This document shows positions 48,158-57,667 of a stretch of DNA of 64,000 nt, in pieces. The notes beneath the pieces were generated by a model. That model was not told the origin of the DNA. It did not search any database and saw only the letters and a list, made by a program, of their open reading frames with translations. The position numbers were made by a program, and so were the translations under genes. The first letter of the stretch is position 1. Each line of letters begins with the position of its first letter. The stretch is taken from assembly GCF_900112645.1 (NCBI RefSeq), contig NZ_FOMO01000004.1, forward strand, positions 248,001 through 312,000, given 5' to 3'. This stretch comes from Phytopseudomonas straminea. GTDB taxonomy: Bacteria > Pseudomonadota > Gammaproteobacteria > Pseudomonadales > Pseudomonadaceae.

Positions 48158-49822
48158 ATGCTGACCCTGCTTGCGCCTCGCCGTGCCAGCGCCCCGCGCG
48201 CCTGGCTGTCGCTGCTTGCCCTGGCCACCCTGAGCTGCGCCCTGCTGCTTGCCGATGATTTTCTGCAGCAGCTGTTCACCCCGAACAACCACGCCGAGCT
48301 GGAAGCGGGCTACGTGGTCGTGCTGTGGCTGTTCAGCCTGGGATTGTGGCTGTGCAACCTGCGCCCGCTGAGCATGATCATCCTGACGCTGTTCGCGGTA
48401 ATGCAACTGATGCAGCTGGCCAACATCAGCTTCTTTGGCGAACCGCTGACCGCCATCGATATCCAGTCGTTGGTCAATGAACCTGGCGAGGTGCACGAGA
48501 CCGCTGCGCACAGCCTGGCCGCGCACTGGCCGGTGTTGCTCTGCGTGGGCATTCCTTATGGCCTGCTGCTGGCTCTGCACTGGCGCTTGCCCGGCCGTGT
48601 GAACCTGCCACAGAGCCGCTGGGCGTTGCTGCTGATCGCCGTGGTGCTGCTCTCCAAACCCTATCGCGCCACCTACCGCAACCTCGACTCGTTCGCTGCC
48701 AGCCCCAGCCGCAGCGCGCTGCACAACAACCTCAACGTATTCTCCGCCTGGGCCGTGCACCTGGCGTTCAAGCCGGAAGTCGAGCTGCCGCCTGCGCCCT
48801 TCGCGCCCTATACACTGAGCCCCAACATCAGCGAAGCCAAACACGTCTGGCTGGTGGTCGCCGACTCGTTGCGCAGTGACCGTCTTGGCGTGTTTGGCTA
48901 TGGCCGCGACACCACGCCTAAACTGGCCGCCTACCTGCGTGAGCATCCCAGCGCCTTCGTGCGCCCAGGCATCGCTGCCGGCGTGGCCACCGACGTCAGT
49001 CTGCCCTACCTGATCAACCCGATTCGCGAGCCCGGCAAGGACGCACTGCTGCGCACCGGCGACATCAACCTGTTCCGCTTCGCCAAACAGGCGGGCTTTC
49101 GCACCCACTGGATTTCCTCCCAGGAATCCAAGCTGCTGGCCAACCTGGGCAGCCGTTACCTGGACGTATCGATCACTCGCGAAGACCACCCGGTGCGCTT
49201 CCTCAAACAACAGGATCGCGCCCTGCTCGACGTGCTCGACGCGCAGCGCTGGGCCGAGCGTAACTTCGTGGTGCTCAACCTGCGCACCGCGCACCTGCCC
49301 TACGCGCAGAATTACCGCCATGAAAAGACCCCGGCGCCCTGGGCTGACCAGGGGCCCGATGGCCAGAGCAACGCCTACGACAACTCGGTGCATTACCTGG
49401 ACGGCCTGTTGGCCGAGGTGATCGCCGACTTCGACCGCCTGGAGGGCGAGCGCTACCTGATCATCACTGGTGACCATGGCCAGCGCCTCGGTGAGGGCGG
49501 TCACTGGGGCCATAACGACCTGGTGCCGCAAGTCAGCGACGTGCCGGTTATCGTCATCGGCCGCGAGGCCAAGGCCGAGACCATGGCGAGCCTGTCGGCC
49601 GAACGCTGGATCAGCCATTACGAAGCCGGAAAATGGCTGGCCGCGCGCCTCGGCACGCGCATCCACAACCCCAACTTGCGCCCCAACGAGTACTTCGTGC
49701 ACGGCAAATTGCTGTTCACCGACAACTTCGTGCAGCGCGTCTGCGAAACGCCCAACGGTCTGGTGCACCAGCCGCCGCAGTTGCTGAGCCTGCTGCTGCG
49801 CGAAACCGAGGCCCGATGCTAA
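48158..49822 (+). CDS. Sulfatase-fold phosphoethanolamine transferase-like membrane protein
   Basis: 554 aa. Five or so membrane helices in 1-170, then an alkaline-phosphatase-superfamily periplasmic domain: VWLVVADSLRSDRLGVFGYG with a candidate nucleophile Ser237 where EptA enzymes have Thr, VATDVSLPYLINP, FVVLNLRTAHLPYAQNYRHE, NSVHYLDGLLAEVI and metal-site YLIITGDHGQRLGEGGHWGH. In PEtN transferases this domain modifies lipid A or glucans; here the substrate is unknown. Control by the divergent PmrAB/QseBC-like system would fit envelope modification. Its stop TAA is the target duplication of MITE copy 3. Confidence 0.8.
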   Translation: MLTLLAPRRASAPRAWLSLLALATLSCALLLADDFLQQLFTPNNHAELEAGYVVVLWLFSLGLWLCNLRPLSMIILTLFAVMQLMQLANISFFGEPLTAIDIQSLVNEPGEVHETAAHSLAAHWPVLLCVGIPYGLLLALHWRLPGRVNLPQSRWALLLIAVVLLSKPYRATYRNLDSFAASPSRSALHNNLNVFSAWAVHLAFKPEVELPPAPFAPYTLSPNISEAKHVWLVVADSLRSDRLGVFGYGRDTTPKLAAYLREHPSAFVRPGIAAGVATDVSLPYLINPIREPGKDALLRTGDINLFRFAKQAGFRTHWISSQESKLLANLGSRYLDVSITREDHPVRFLKQQDRALLDVLDAQRWAERNFVVLNLRTAHLPYAQNYRHEKTPAPWADQGPDGQSNAYDNSVHYLDGLLAEVIADFDRLEGERYLIITGDHGQRLGEGGHWGHNDLVPQVSDVPVIVIGREAKAETMASLSAERWISHYEAGKWLAARLGTRIHNPNLRPNEYFVHGKLLFTDNFVQRVCETPNGLVHQPPQLLSLLLRETEARC

Positions 49823-50046
49823 GAGCCTGTTCAGCGTCTCGCGAGCTAGAGCAATGCAAGGCCTAAGCGGCCTCGCAAAAACAGGCAAGGACCGGTCGGA
49901 GTCGCGCTCGACTTCACGAGCTGTAAATGAGCAGTACTCGCTTCGCTCGCTCTGCGGGCCGCGCTAAAGCGCCTTAGCCGCGAACGGCTTGCCGAGCCTG
50001 TTTTTAACGCAGCAGTGCCGACGCGCAGCAGACCTTGAACAGGTTC
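49823..50046. mobile_element. MITE-like element, copy 3
   Basis: 224 bp, ends GAGCCTGTTCAGCGTCT and AGACCTTGAACAGGTTC, flanked by TAA (49820-49822, stop of the upstream gene, and 50047-50049). The same length as copy 2 and nearly identical in sequence, including AAAAACAGGC / GCCTGTTTTT arms. No reading frame of its own. Confidence 0.88.
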
Positions 50047-50053
50047 TAAGGCC

Positions 50054-51166
50054 TTAGCCTTTGGCTGCGCGCAGGGTGATGCGGGTGATTTCCGAGGGTT
50101 TGCCCAGGCGGATGGGAAAGCCGTTCCACAGGCCGGTGCCGTTGCTGACGTAAAGGCGCATGCTGCCCACTGCGTACTCACCCGACACATAGCCCTGGTT
50201 GAACGCCTGGGTAACCCAGTGCATGCCCAGCACCTGGCCGCCATGGGTATGCCCGGACAGCTGCAAGTCGACGCCAGCCAGGGCGTTGTCCGCTGCGGCC
50301 AGGGGCCGGTGGCTGAGCAGAATCACCGCGGCGTCTTTCGGCACCCCGGCCAAGGCGGCGTCGATATCCGGCAGCGGCTGGCCGAAACGCGCGGCGGCCG
50401 GATCGGTAACGCCGGCCAGCACCAGGCTGACGCTACGGTCCTCGATGGTCACATGGCTGTTGAGCAGCATCGGCAGGCCCATCTGCGCGAAGTGATCCAG
50501 CCACTGCTGGTACTCGGCGTAGTACTCATGGTTACCGGGAATCGCATACACACCCAGGCGCGCGTGCAACTCGCGCAGCGGCTCGACATCGCGGGTTCGC
50601 GCCGCCACGGTGCCGTCAACCAGGTCACCGGTAATCACCAGCAGATCCGGCTCCAGCGCATTGGTCTTGGCGACCACCGCTTCCAGCCATGGCCGCTGCA
50701 GCAGGCGGCTGGCGTGCAGGTCGGTGAGCTGCACCAGCTGCAGCCCGTCCAGTTCAGCGGGTAGCTGGGCCAGGGTGATTTCCACCTCACGCACATCCGG
50801 CACCCGCACTGCCTGCCAGACGCCCAGCGCCGAGAGTGCGATGGCTGCAACCCCAACCGTGGCGCGTAGCCGAGGCTTGGTCAACGCTTTACGAAAGCGC
50901 GGCAGCAGCGCGGCGATATCCAGAACCAGCAACGCCATGGCACTGATGATCAGCGCCCCGAAGGCGCAGCCCAGCATCATCAGAAGTGGGCCGGGAATCT
51001 CCGGCGAAGCCATGCTGCCGAAGAAGTGGCGGGTCACCAGATGGTGCTCGGCCGCCGCCAGAATCAACACGCCTAGCAACACCTTGAGCACCTGTGGCCA
51101 ACGCTGCAGCCACACCATTCGCCAGAATACATACAGGGCCAGAACGCCCGTGATCAGATGGAACAC
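50054..51166 (-). CDS. Membrane-anchored metallophosphoesterase
   Basis: 370 aa if the start is GTG 51166 (MFHLITGVLALYVFWRMVWL) which avoids a polar extension; the frame stays open to 51262. About four N-terminal helices, then a calcineurin-like domain with metal motifs LVQLTDLHASRLL (D-x-H), LLVITGDLVDGTVAARTRDV (GD), YAIPGNHEYYAEYQQWLDHF (GNHE), VILLSHRPLAA (H) and LQLSGHTHGGQVLGM (GHTH). YaeI-like enzymes hydrolyse phosphodiesters, possibly lipid substrates such as UDP-diacylglucosamine. It converges with the sulfatase-fold operon. Confidence 0.9.
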   Translation of the reverse strand: MFHLITGVLALYVFWRMVWLQRWPQVLKVLLGVLILAAAEHHLVTRHFFGSMASPEIPGPLLMMLGCAFGALIISAMALLVLDIAALLPRFRKALTKPRLRATVGVAAIALSALGVWQAVRVPDVREVEITLAQLPAELDGLQLVQLTDLHASRLLQRPWLEAVVAKTNALEPDLLVITGDLVDGTVAARTRDVEPLRELHARLGVYAIPGNHEYYAEYQQWLDHFAQMGLPMLLNSHVTIEDRSVSLVLAGVTDPAAARFGQPLPDIDAALAGVPKDAAVILLSHRPLAAADNALAGVDLQLSGHTHGGQVLGMHWVTQAFNQGYVSGEYAVGSMRLYVSNGTGLWNGFPIRLGKPSEITRITLRAAKG

Positions 51167-51260
51167 CGTTATCTCGCCTGTCAGGATGGATCGCAAGCCC
51201 CCACTGTGACAGCGCATCGGCCCGGCGGTGCACTGCACTTTCGTGACATTTTCCCCAGGC

Positions 51261-51290
51261 AAAAAAAAACCGCCTCATCAGGGAGGCGGT
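51261..51290 (-). terminator. Rho-independent terminator
   Basis: In the leftward direction: ACCGCCTC, loop CCTGAT, GAGGCGGT, then a run of nine T. It should end the xdhC-mobA transcript or a small RNA. Confidence 0.9.
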
Positions 51291-51428
51291 AACCAAAGGA
51301 TGATGAACCGGAGAGACCACCGGCTTCGCTCGAAGCCCATGGCGTTGTGTTCATCGAGATACAGGGTATCGGTAAAGCCGCGCAGCACCGCATCATTTGC
51401 GTCGATAGTGATAATCGAAGGCTGCCGG
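51267..51428 (-). ncRNA. Possible small RNA or long 3' UTR with strong terminator
   Basis: The 138 nt downstream of the mobA-like gene carry no convincing gene. They contain a hairpin GGCTTCGAGCGAAGCC and end, in the leftward direction, with a textbook terminator (51261-51290). This could be a 3'-UTR-derived or independent small RNA. No promoter was identified, so confidence is low. Confidence 0.25.
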
Positions 51429-51980
51429 CTAGCGCGATGCGTCCAGCAGATCACGGACGCACTGCAGATCGTCCAAGGTATCGACATCGGTGAGGATGCC
51501 CGGATCATCGAGCGGTAACAGCAGAGCGCGGCCCTGCTCGCGATAGCACTGCACCACCGAGGCAGCGCCCGCCTCGCCGCGCAGGACGGCCAGTGCCTCG
51601 AAGCATTCCCGGGTAAAACCGACAGGGTGGCCGCGGTTGCCCTCGAAGGTCGGCACCACCACTGGTTGGTCGGCCAAGGCCCTGGCCACGCGATGCAGGC
51701 TCATTTCGCCGATCAGCGGCAGATCGCCGGGCAGGATCAGCCAGCCCGATGCGCTTGCCGCGGCCCGCACACCGGCGGCAATCGAGTCGGCCATACCGTC
51801 GCCGTCAGCACTTCGCACCACATGATGCTTCAGGCCCGAGCGCTTGACCGTCGCCAGCACGTGGTCGAGCACCGGCTTGCCATGCAGGTCGGCCTGCAGC
51901 TTGCTGCCCTCGCCGCCGGAAGCACGAAAGCGCCTGCCGAGCCCGGCGGCGAGCACGATAACCACAGGGCCGTCGCTCAT
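51429..51980 (-). CDS. MobA-like nucleotidyltransferase (MocA/CTP:molybdopterin type)
   Basis: 183 aa NTP-transferase. Seen: VIVLAAGLGRRFRASGGEGS with the G-x-G-x-R loop, ADLHGKPVLDHVLATVKRSG, GWLILPGDLPLIGEMSLHRV (PGD metal motif) and VVVPTFEGNRGHPVGFTREC. The pairing with xdhC, 2 nt upstream, points to a MocA-type enzyme making molybdopterin cytosine dinucleotide for a xanthine-dehydrogenase-class molybdoenzyme. No such enzyme is encoded in the window. Confidence 0.85.
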   Translation of the reverse strand: MSDGPVVIVLAAGLGRRFRASGGEGSKLQADLHGKPVLDHVLATVKRSGLKHHVVRSADGDGMADSIAAGVRAAASASGWLILPGDLPLIGEMSLHRVARALADQPVVVPTFEGNRGHPVGFTRECFEALAVLRGEAGAASVVQCYREQGRALLLPLDDPGILTDVDTLDDLQCVRDLLDASR

Positions 51981-51982
51981 GC

Positions 51983-52951
51983 CTAGAGCGCACCCCGGTC
52001 GATGCCGTTGGCGACCCGCAGCACGTCGGCCAGGGTCGCCAGAGCGATTTCGGCCGGGGCTTTACTGCCCAGTTGCAGGCCGATGGGCGCGTGGATGCGC
52101 GCCATGTCTTCGGGTTGCAAACCGCCGAGGCGCGCCAGCCGATCCAGGCGTTTGGCGCTGGTGCGCTGAGAACCCATGGCGCCGATGTAGAAGGCTTCGG
52201 TGCGGACCGCTTCGATCAGGGTCGGGTCGTCCAGGCGCGGGTCATGGGTCAGGGCCAGAATCGCGGTGGCGCTGTGGGCGCCCTGCTCGGCAATAAAGCG
52301 CGCGGGCAGGATTTCGAGCGCCTGCACGCCCGCCACCTTCACTTCGGCGATGGCTTCAGCACGCGGGTCGCAGACGATCACCTCGTAGCCAAGCGCCACG
52401 GCAAAGCCGGCGCAGAACTCGGCCACTGGCGACCAGCCGGCCAACACCACACGCAGTACGGCGCCAACACGAATCGATACCTGCTCGGCACTGCGTTGGA
52501 TCTTCGCCTCGCTCATGCTGCCGGGCCGGCAGCGGCTGGCGCCATCGCCAAGCGGCACGTCGCGTACCAGCAGCTCGCCGCCGCCAAGTGCCTGTTCGAC
52601 CTGGCCGAGCATGCGCTGCACGGCTTCGCCTGGTTGCAGGTACTCGATCAGCACATCCAGCACGCCACCGCAGGGCAGCGCACGGTTGGGCGTCAGGCCG
52701 CCTTCGCCATAACGGACGATCTGGTTGCAGGTGTCGAAACCAGCGTTCTGCACACGCTCGAGAAAGTCTTCTTCAACGCAGCCGCCGGACAGCGACCCGC
52801 AGGACTCGCCGGACGGCAGCGCCACCAACATCGCCCCGGGCGCACGTGGTGCCGAACCGAAAGTGGACAGCACCGTGCACAGCCACACGGCATGGCCTTG
52901 CTCAAGCCAGTTGCGAGCCTGCTGAACCACCTGCAGGTCTAGTTGCTTCAT
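51983..52951 (-). CDS. XdhC/CoxI-family molybdoenzyme maturation protein
   Basis: 322 aa from ATG 52951, with GAGGTG 9 nt upstream. N-terminal XdhC_CoxI domain: ARNWLEQGHAVWLCTVLSTF, GSAPRAPGAMLVALPSGESC, GSLSGGCVEEDFLERVQNAG; C-terminal Rossmann XdhC_C domain: EFCAGFAVALGYEVIVCDPR, TAILALTHDPRLDDPTLIEA, YIGAMGSQRTSAKRLDRLAR. XdhC binds the molybdenum cofactor and inserts its sulfurated form. It forms an operon with the mobA-like gene. Confidence 0.9.
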   Translation of the reverse strand: MKQLDLQVVQQARNWLEQGHAVWLCTVLSTFGSAPRAPGAMLVALPSGESCGSLSGGCVEEDFLERVQNAGFDTCNQIVRYGEGGLTPNRALPCGGVLDVLIEYLQPGEAVQRMLGQVEQALGGGELLVRDVPLGDGASRCRPGSMSEAKIQRSAEQVSIRVGAVLRVVLAGWSPVAEFCAGFAVALGYEVIVCDPRAEAIAEVKVAGVQALEILPARFIAEQGAHSATAILALTHDPRLDDPTLIEAVRTEAFYIGAMGSQRTSAKRLDRLARLGGLQPEDMARIHAPIGLQLGSKAPAEIALATLADVLRVANGIDRGAL

Positions 52952-53082
52952 CGACACCACCTCAACACCATCGCGCTACGCCAACGCATCAAAATCGACA
53001 CGCTGGCAGGCATGCAAGTTGGTGGCCAGGCCGGCGCTTCGGTTCAGTGTTTTTGGGGCGAATGCATCGGCAGCCGAACGGT

Positions 53083-53445
53083 TTACACGAAGCGCTGGCG
53101 CGCGGCACCGCGGGGCAGGCGATTGCGCCCCGGCAGTTGCTCGAGCTTATGCTGCCAGGCGGTCTTGACGCTCAGGGCCGGCTTTTCGGCTGGCTTGGCA
53201 GGGGCCAGGGCTGAAGTCGGAGCTGGAGTTTCGGCCGGGGCTTTGGCGGCACGGGCGGCGGCGCGCAGCTCGGCCAGGGTCGGCGTGCGATTGGTCGCGA
53301 CCGGAGCAGCCGCCTTGTCCAGCGACCGCAGGCAAAGTTTGCAGGAAACCTGCGCCTGATCCTCGGTGGTGCTCAGGCTGGCGCCGCTGCGACCACAGGC
53401 GATGGTGTTCGAGGAAGGCGAGAAGTGAATAGCCAAGGGGGACAT
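53083..53445 (-). CDS. Uncharacterised Ala/Pro-rich protein with a Cys pair
   Basis: Up to 120 aa. GGAG abuts the ATG at 53445, too close, whereas a TTG at 53433 lies 9 nt from it and would give MAIHFSPSSNTIACGRSGAS, so the shorter start is probably right. After IACGRSGA and VSCKLCLRSL (three cysteines, perhaps a zinc ribbon) the chain becomes Ala/Pro/Lys-rich (AKAPAETPAPTSALAPAKPA) and ends with basic WQHKLEQLPGRNRLPRGAAR. No domain recognised. Confidence 0.6.
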   Translation of the reverse strand: MSPLAIHFSPSSNTIACGRSGASLSTTEDQAQVSCKLCLRSLDKAAAPVATNRTPTLAELRAAARAAKAPAETPAPTSALAPAKPAEKPALSVKTAWQHKLEQLPGRNRLPRGAARQRFV

Positions 53446-53529
53446 CTCCGGCAGTAAAACGGGGCGGCGATTTTACATATCCGCCGCGTTTTCCGCGCCA
53501 TCATCTGCCACGCTGAACAATGCGGGCGA

Positions 53530-53919
53530 TCAGCCCCGTGGAGCACCGGGCTGTTGCGCCTTGCCGGGTGTCATCGAGGCGCACATGGCGAGCAGTTGGC
53601 TGACGCTCCAGGGCTTGGGAATCACCGCAACGTTGAGACCGTCGAAATCCGTGGAGGCACCGAGAAAACCCGAGGAGATGATGATCGGCAGATCCGGGAA
53701 ACGGTCACGAATCAGGTGGGCGAGAAAGATGCCGTCGATGTCGCCGGGCATGCTGAAATCGGTGAGCACCATGTCCACCTGACCATCGCAGCTGGACAGG
53801 TATTCCCAGGCGTCGTCAGCACAAGGGAAGGCTTTGACCTCGTGGCCTTCGTCTTCGAAGATTTCCACAAGCATCTCTCTGATCGAGCGTTCGTCTTCGG
53901 CTATGACTATCAGTGGCAT
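53530..53919 (-). CDS. Single-domain response regulator
   Basis: 129 aa receiver only. IVIAEDERSIREMLVEIFED gives the acidic pocket, Asp in QVDMVLTDFSMPGDIDGIFL is the phosphorylation site, IIISSGFLG and VIPKPWSVSQLLAM give the Ser/Thr and Lys switch residues. There is no output domain. It neighbours, but is not fused to, a chemoreceptor gene in the same direction (141 nt further upstream). Confidence 0.88.
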   Translation of the reverse strand: MPLIVIAEDERSIREMLVEIFEDEGHEVKAFPCADDAWEYLSSCDGQVDMVLTDFSMPGDIDGIFLAHLIRDRFPDLPIIISSGFLGASTDFDGLNVAVIPKPWSVSQLLAMCASMTPGKAQQPGAPRG

Positions 53920-54060
53920 TGCGCGGATCCGGCAGTAAGGGTCAGGCTCTGACCTGCCCGATCGGGCAAGATTTCATTAATTTTTAGTGGCGCCGACTGG
54001 CGGCCTGCAAGCGCCGAATCGTCGCCCGCCATTGCGACGGGCGACAGCTCGCCAGGGCGA

Positions 54061-56019
54061 TCAGGCCAGGCGGAAGCGGCTCACCAGCTTCTGCTGGTGA
54101 TCGGCCAGGCGCGCCAGCTCCTGGCTGGTCACGGCGGTCTGCTCGGCACCGGAACTGACCTGGATGGCCACGTCGTTGATGTCTACCACGTTGCGGTTGA
54201 TGTCTTCGGCCACCGCGCTCTGCTCCTCGGCCGCCGCGGCGATCTGCATGTTGCGGTCGCTGATACTGGAGACGCCCGAGGCGATATCGGCCAGCAGGTC
54301 GCCAGCGCGCTCGATGTTGCTGGCACCAGCGCGGGCCTTGCCGAGGGTTTCCTGCATGGACTGCGTGGCCAGGTCGGAGCCGCGCTGCAGATTGGCGATC
54401 ATCTCCTGGATGTTGCCGGTGGACTCCTGGGTTTTCTGCGCCAGGGTGCGCACCTCGGAGGCCACCACTGCGAAGCCTCGACCGTGATCGCCGGCGCGCG
54501 CCGCTTCGATGGCCGCGTTGAGGGCCAGCAGGTTGGTCTGGTCGGCGATGCCGCGAATCACGTCGAGCACCGAGGAGATCGAATCGCTCTCGTGCTTGAG
54601 GTCACCGATGATGCGCGCAGTGTCATCGGCCTGGGTCGACAGCTCACGAATCACCTCAACGGTGCGCTCGATTTCCTGGCGGCCCTGGGTGGTGCTGAGG
54701 TTGACCTGGCGTGACATCTCCGCGGCGTCGTTGGTGCTCTGCGCCACCTCGCGAACCGTGGCGCTCATCTCGTTGATCGCGGTGACCACCAGCTCGGTGC
54801 CCTGGCGCTGGCGCTCCAGGCTGTCGCTGGTTTGCAGGGTGACCGCCGAGCACTCCTCGGCGGCGGTGGCCACCTGCGCGGTGGCCGAACCGATTTCCTG
54901 GACGATCTGCGTCAACTCCTCGGCCATGGTGTTGAGGTTGCGGGTGATCTCGCCGAACTCGTCGTTGCCGACGTAACCCGAACGGGCCGTCAGGTTACGC
55001 TGCGACAGCGCCAACAGCGCACGGTTGGCCTCGCCCACCGCCAGGTTGATATTGCGGATGATCAGGTAGGAAAGCGCAGCCACCACGGCGATGGCCACAA
55101 GCACGCTGATGACCGTCATCCACAACATGGCAGAGGCCTTGCTGCGTTCTTGAGCGGCCAACTCGTACACACTGCCCCCCAGCTCATTCTCCACTTCACC
55201 CATCAGGTCGATGCGATTGGTAGAGGTCTGGAACCAGTCGGTGGCCTTGACGCCCAGCGGCTGGCCGAGCGGCGTTTCGAAGGCCAATTTTTGCAGGCGC
55301 GCCACTTCCAGGCCGCTGGGTTGCTGCATCTTCTCGTCGAGTTTGCTTACGAACTCAGGCGAGGCGTTGCGGCGGAAGCCTTCCGAATAGGCGGTGAATT
55401 CGCCCAGGTTGCGGCTGAAGATCGACAGCAGGTCAGCATCGAAGCGGTCTTGGTTGAACACTACACCGAGCATGGCGCGTTCGCGGCCGGCGCGCTCCTT
55501 CATCTCGATGAACTGGTTGAGCGAGGACAGCGCCCGCGACAATATCGGATCCTTGACCGAACGCTCGACGGCGTGGGTGTAGCCGATCAGCTTGCGAATG
55601 ATGTCGGTGAAGCGCGCGCCGGATTCACGGTTGTTGATCGCCAGCTTGTCGATCTGTCCACGCATGGCATCCAGGCCGCTCAACGCAGCCAACGCCTCAC
55701 TCAGCCCGGCATCGATATTGCCCAGCGCGCGTGCGTCGGCCAGGGCGGTGTCGGTCTGGCCGCGCATGCGCAGCAGGACGTCTTGCATGTTCTTGCCCTG
55801 GCTGCCCAGGAATACGCCACTGGCGCCGCGCTCACGCTGCAATACGGTGATCAGCTGGCTTACCTTTTGCGCGACGACGCTGGCCTCCTGCGTCTGCTCC
55901 ATCTCCTGCAAGGTCTGGTAGCTGCTGTTGAGCTGCAGAGCGGCCAGCCAGAGAAAGCCCAGCAACGGGCAGGCGAGAATCAGCAGGAGCTTGAGGCTCA
56001 AGGGGATGTTTCTGAGCAC
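54061..56019 (-). CDS. Methyl-accepting chemotaxis protein with NIT sensor domain
   Basis: 652 aa. Start is GTG 56019 with AGGTGA 9 nt upstream. One N-terminal helix ([20 protein letters not shown]), a periplasmic NIT (nitrate/nitrite-sensing type) helical domain with [20 protein letters not shown], a second helix ([20 protein letters not shown]), HAMP, and an MCP signalling domain whose hairpin tip is [20 protein letters not shown] then [20 protein letters not shown]. The NIT domain suggests but does not prove nitrate or nitrite as ligand. No CheR/CheB pentapeptide is seen at the C-terminus (ends SRFRLA). Confidence 0.92.
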   Translation of the reverse strand: MLRNIPLSLKLLLILACPLLGFLWLAALQLNSSYQTLQEMEQTQEASVVAQKVSQLITVLQRERGASGVFLGSQGKNMQDVLLRMRGQTDTALADARALGNIDAGLSEALAALSGLDAMRGQIDKLAINNRESGARFTDIIRKLIGYTHAVERSVKDPILSRALSSLNQFIEMKERAGRERAMLGVVFNQDRFDADLLSIFSRNLGEFTAYSEGFRRNASPEFVSKLDEKMQQPSGLEVARLQKLAFETPLGQPLGVKATDWFQTSTNRIDLMGEVENELGGSVYELAAQERSKASAMLWMTVISVLVAIAVVAALSYLIIRNINLAVGEANRALLALSQRNLTARSGYVGNDEFGEITRNLNTMAEELTQIVQEIGSATAQVATAAEECSAVTLQTSDSLERQRQGTELVVTAINEMSATVREVAQSTNDAAEMSRQVNLSTTQGRQEIERTVEVIRELSTQADDTARIIGDLKHESDSISSVLDVIRGIADQTNLLALNAAIEAARAGDHGRGFAVVASEVRTLAQKTQESTGNIQEMIANLQRGSDLATQSMQETLGKARAGASNIERAGDLLADIASGVSSISDRNMQIAAAAEEQSAVAEDINRNVVDINDVAIQVSSGAEQTAVTSQELARLADHQQKLVSRFRLA

Positions 56020-56258
56020 GACGTTTCACCTATTCAATTTACTTCGGCAGTTCTGATTACGAAGCGAAGGGTTGCCTGTTGTCGCACCGTCTGCGCGGCG
56101 CGTTGAACAGGGGGACGCATTTGGCATGCGGCACGTTAGGCAATAGACGAGGTACAGAAGGGTAATCGGCGCGTGACACCCAATCTTTAATAAAGTTCGA
56201 CCCAACTATCGAAACAGGGCAACGAGAGGTTGCAGGCCGCTAAATCGGTTACGCACCG

Positions 56259-56663
56259 CTAGTCGATCCGCTCTTGTTGCTCCTGGGGCAACAGCGGGTC
56301 GATCTCCAGCCACGGCAAACGGCTCTGGGTCCAGATATGCCGGTCGGCGGCCGCGTGTTCGGGGTGATCGAGCGTGGCGATGGTCACGTCCAGGCTGTTC
56401 GGGCTCAGGGTGGTGAACAGCGCCAGGTGAGCGCCGCAGCTCGGGCAGAAATAACGCTCGCAGGTCGGCGAAGACGCGAAGCGTGCAGGCTCGCCGCAAG
56501 CCCACGTGAAGCTGGCCCGCGGCACGGTGATCCAGGTCACCAGGATGCCGCCAGTGCTGCGCCGGCATACCGAACAGTGACAGTGGGCGATATCGCGCAG
56601 CGGCGCACGGAACTGGTAACGCACGGCGCCGCATTGGCAGCCGCCTTGATGCAGATCGCTCAT
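56259..56663 (-). CDS. GFA-family (glutathione-dependent formaldehyde-activating-like) zinc protein
   Basis: 134 aa from ATG 56663 with AGGAG 7-11 nt upstream; the frame continues to 56783 without family similarity. Zinc-binding cysteines appear in HQGGCQCGAVRYQF, IAHCHCSVCRRSTGG and CERYFCPSCGAHLALF. The fold is Mss4-like. Family members are annotated as formaldehyde-activating, but most have no proven reaction. It is divergent from the AEC transporter gene with a short shared region. Confidence 0.88.
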   Translation of the reverse strand: MSDLHQGGCQCGAVRYQFRAPLRDIAHCHCSVCRRSTGGILVTWITVPRASFTWACGEPARFASSPTCERYFCPSCGAHLALFTTLSPNSLDVTIATLDHPEHAAADRHIWTQSRLPWLEIDPLLPQEQQERID

Positions 56664-56752
56664 TTCATGCTCCTGAATACGCGCGCGAATCCCTGCTTGC
56701 CTGATCGACCGGCACTGGCGAAGATGCACCCTCACCACCACCGGGGGCTCCC

Positions 56753-57667
56753 GTGACCGAACTGCTCTTGGCCCTCTGGCCACTGTTTGCGCTGATCGTC
56801 GGCGGCTACGTGCTCAGCCGTCGGGGCTTTCCCAACGAAGCCTTCTGGCCAGGCGCCGAACGCCTCAACTACTTCATCCTGTTTCCCGCTCTGCTGTTCA
56901 ACAGCCTGGCCACCGCACCGCTGGACAACCCACAACTGCCGCGCATGGCCCTGGCCGTGTTGCTCGGCTTGGGCATTGCCTGGCTGGCGCTACTGGTGGT
57001 GCGGCGCCTGCGCGGCTGGCCGGCGGCGCGCTTCGGCGCCTTCAGCCAGGGCATTCTGCGTTTCAACACCTACCTGGGCCTGGCTGCCGTGGGCAGCCTG
57101 TTCGGCCAGCCGGGCCTAACCCTGGCCGCGTTGATGCTGGCGCTGATGGTGCCGACCGTCAACGTGCTCTCGGTGTGGTCGCTGACCGCCGAGCGCGGCG
57201 TCAGTGCGCGCAGTCTGCTGCTGCCGATCATCCGCAACCCGCTGATTCTCGCCTGCCTGGCCGGTGCACTGGTCAACCTGAGCGGCCTGGGCTTGCCCGG
57301 CGGCAGCGGTCGACTGCTCAGCCTGCTCGCCGCTGCCAGCCTGCCCCTGGGCCTATTGTGCGTGGGCGCGGCGCTGAAACCCGAGCAGTTGGGAGGCGAG
57401 GTACCGGCCCTGGTCTGGAACAGCCTGCTGCGCCTGCTGCTGATGCCGCTACTGGCCCTGGCGGTGGCCGTCGGACTGCAGTTGCCGGCCATGGAAAGCA
57501 CCGTACTGGTGCTGTTCTTCGCCCTGCCCACCGCACCGACCGCCTATGTGCTGACCCGTCAGTTGGGCGGTGATGCCAACCTGATGGCCGGCATCATCAC
57601 CTTGCAGCATCTGCTGGCTGCCGCTTCGCTTGTCGGCGTATTGCTGACGCTGGACATCATCCTCTAG
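56753..57667 (+). CDS. AEC-family (auxin efflux carrier-like) transporter
   Basis: 304 aa with about ten membrane helices in two five-helix halves: LLLALWPLFALIVGGYVLSR, LAVLLGLGIAWLALLVVRRL, GILRFNTYLGLAAVGSLFGQ, LMLALMVPTVNVLSVWSLTA, NPLILACLAGALVNLSGLGL, ATVLVLFFALPTAPTAYVL-like end. The start is GTG 56753; GGGGG lies 7-8 nt upstream. Bacterial AEC proteins export or import small carboxylates such as malate. Substrate unknown. Confidence 0.88.
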   Translation: MTELLLALWPLFALIVGGYVLSRRGFPNEAFWPGAERLNYFILFPALLFNSLATAPLDNPQLPRMALAVLLGLGIAWLALLVVRRLRGWPAARFGAFSQGILRFNTYLGLAAVGSLFGQPGLTLAALMLALMVPTVNVLSVWSLTAERGVSARSLLLPIIRNPLILACLAGALVNLSGLGLPGGSGRLLSLLAAASLPLGLLCVGAALKPEQLGGEVPALVWNSLLRLLLMPLLALAVAVGLQLPAMESTVLVLFFALPTAPTAYVLTRQLGGDANLMAGIITLQHLLAAASLVGVLLTLDIIL

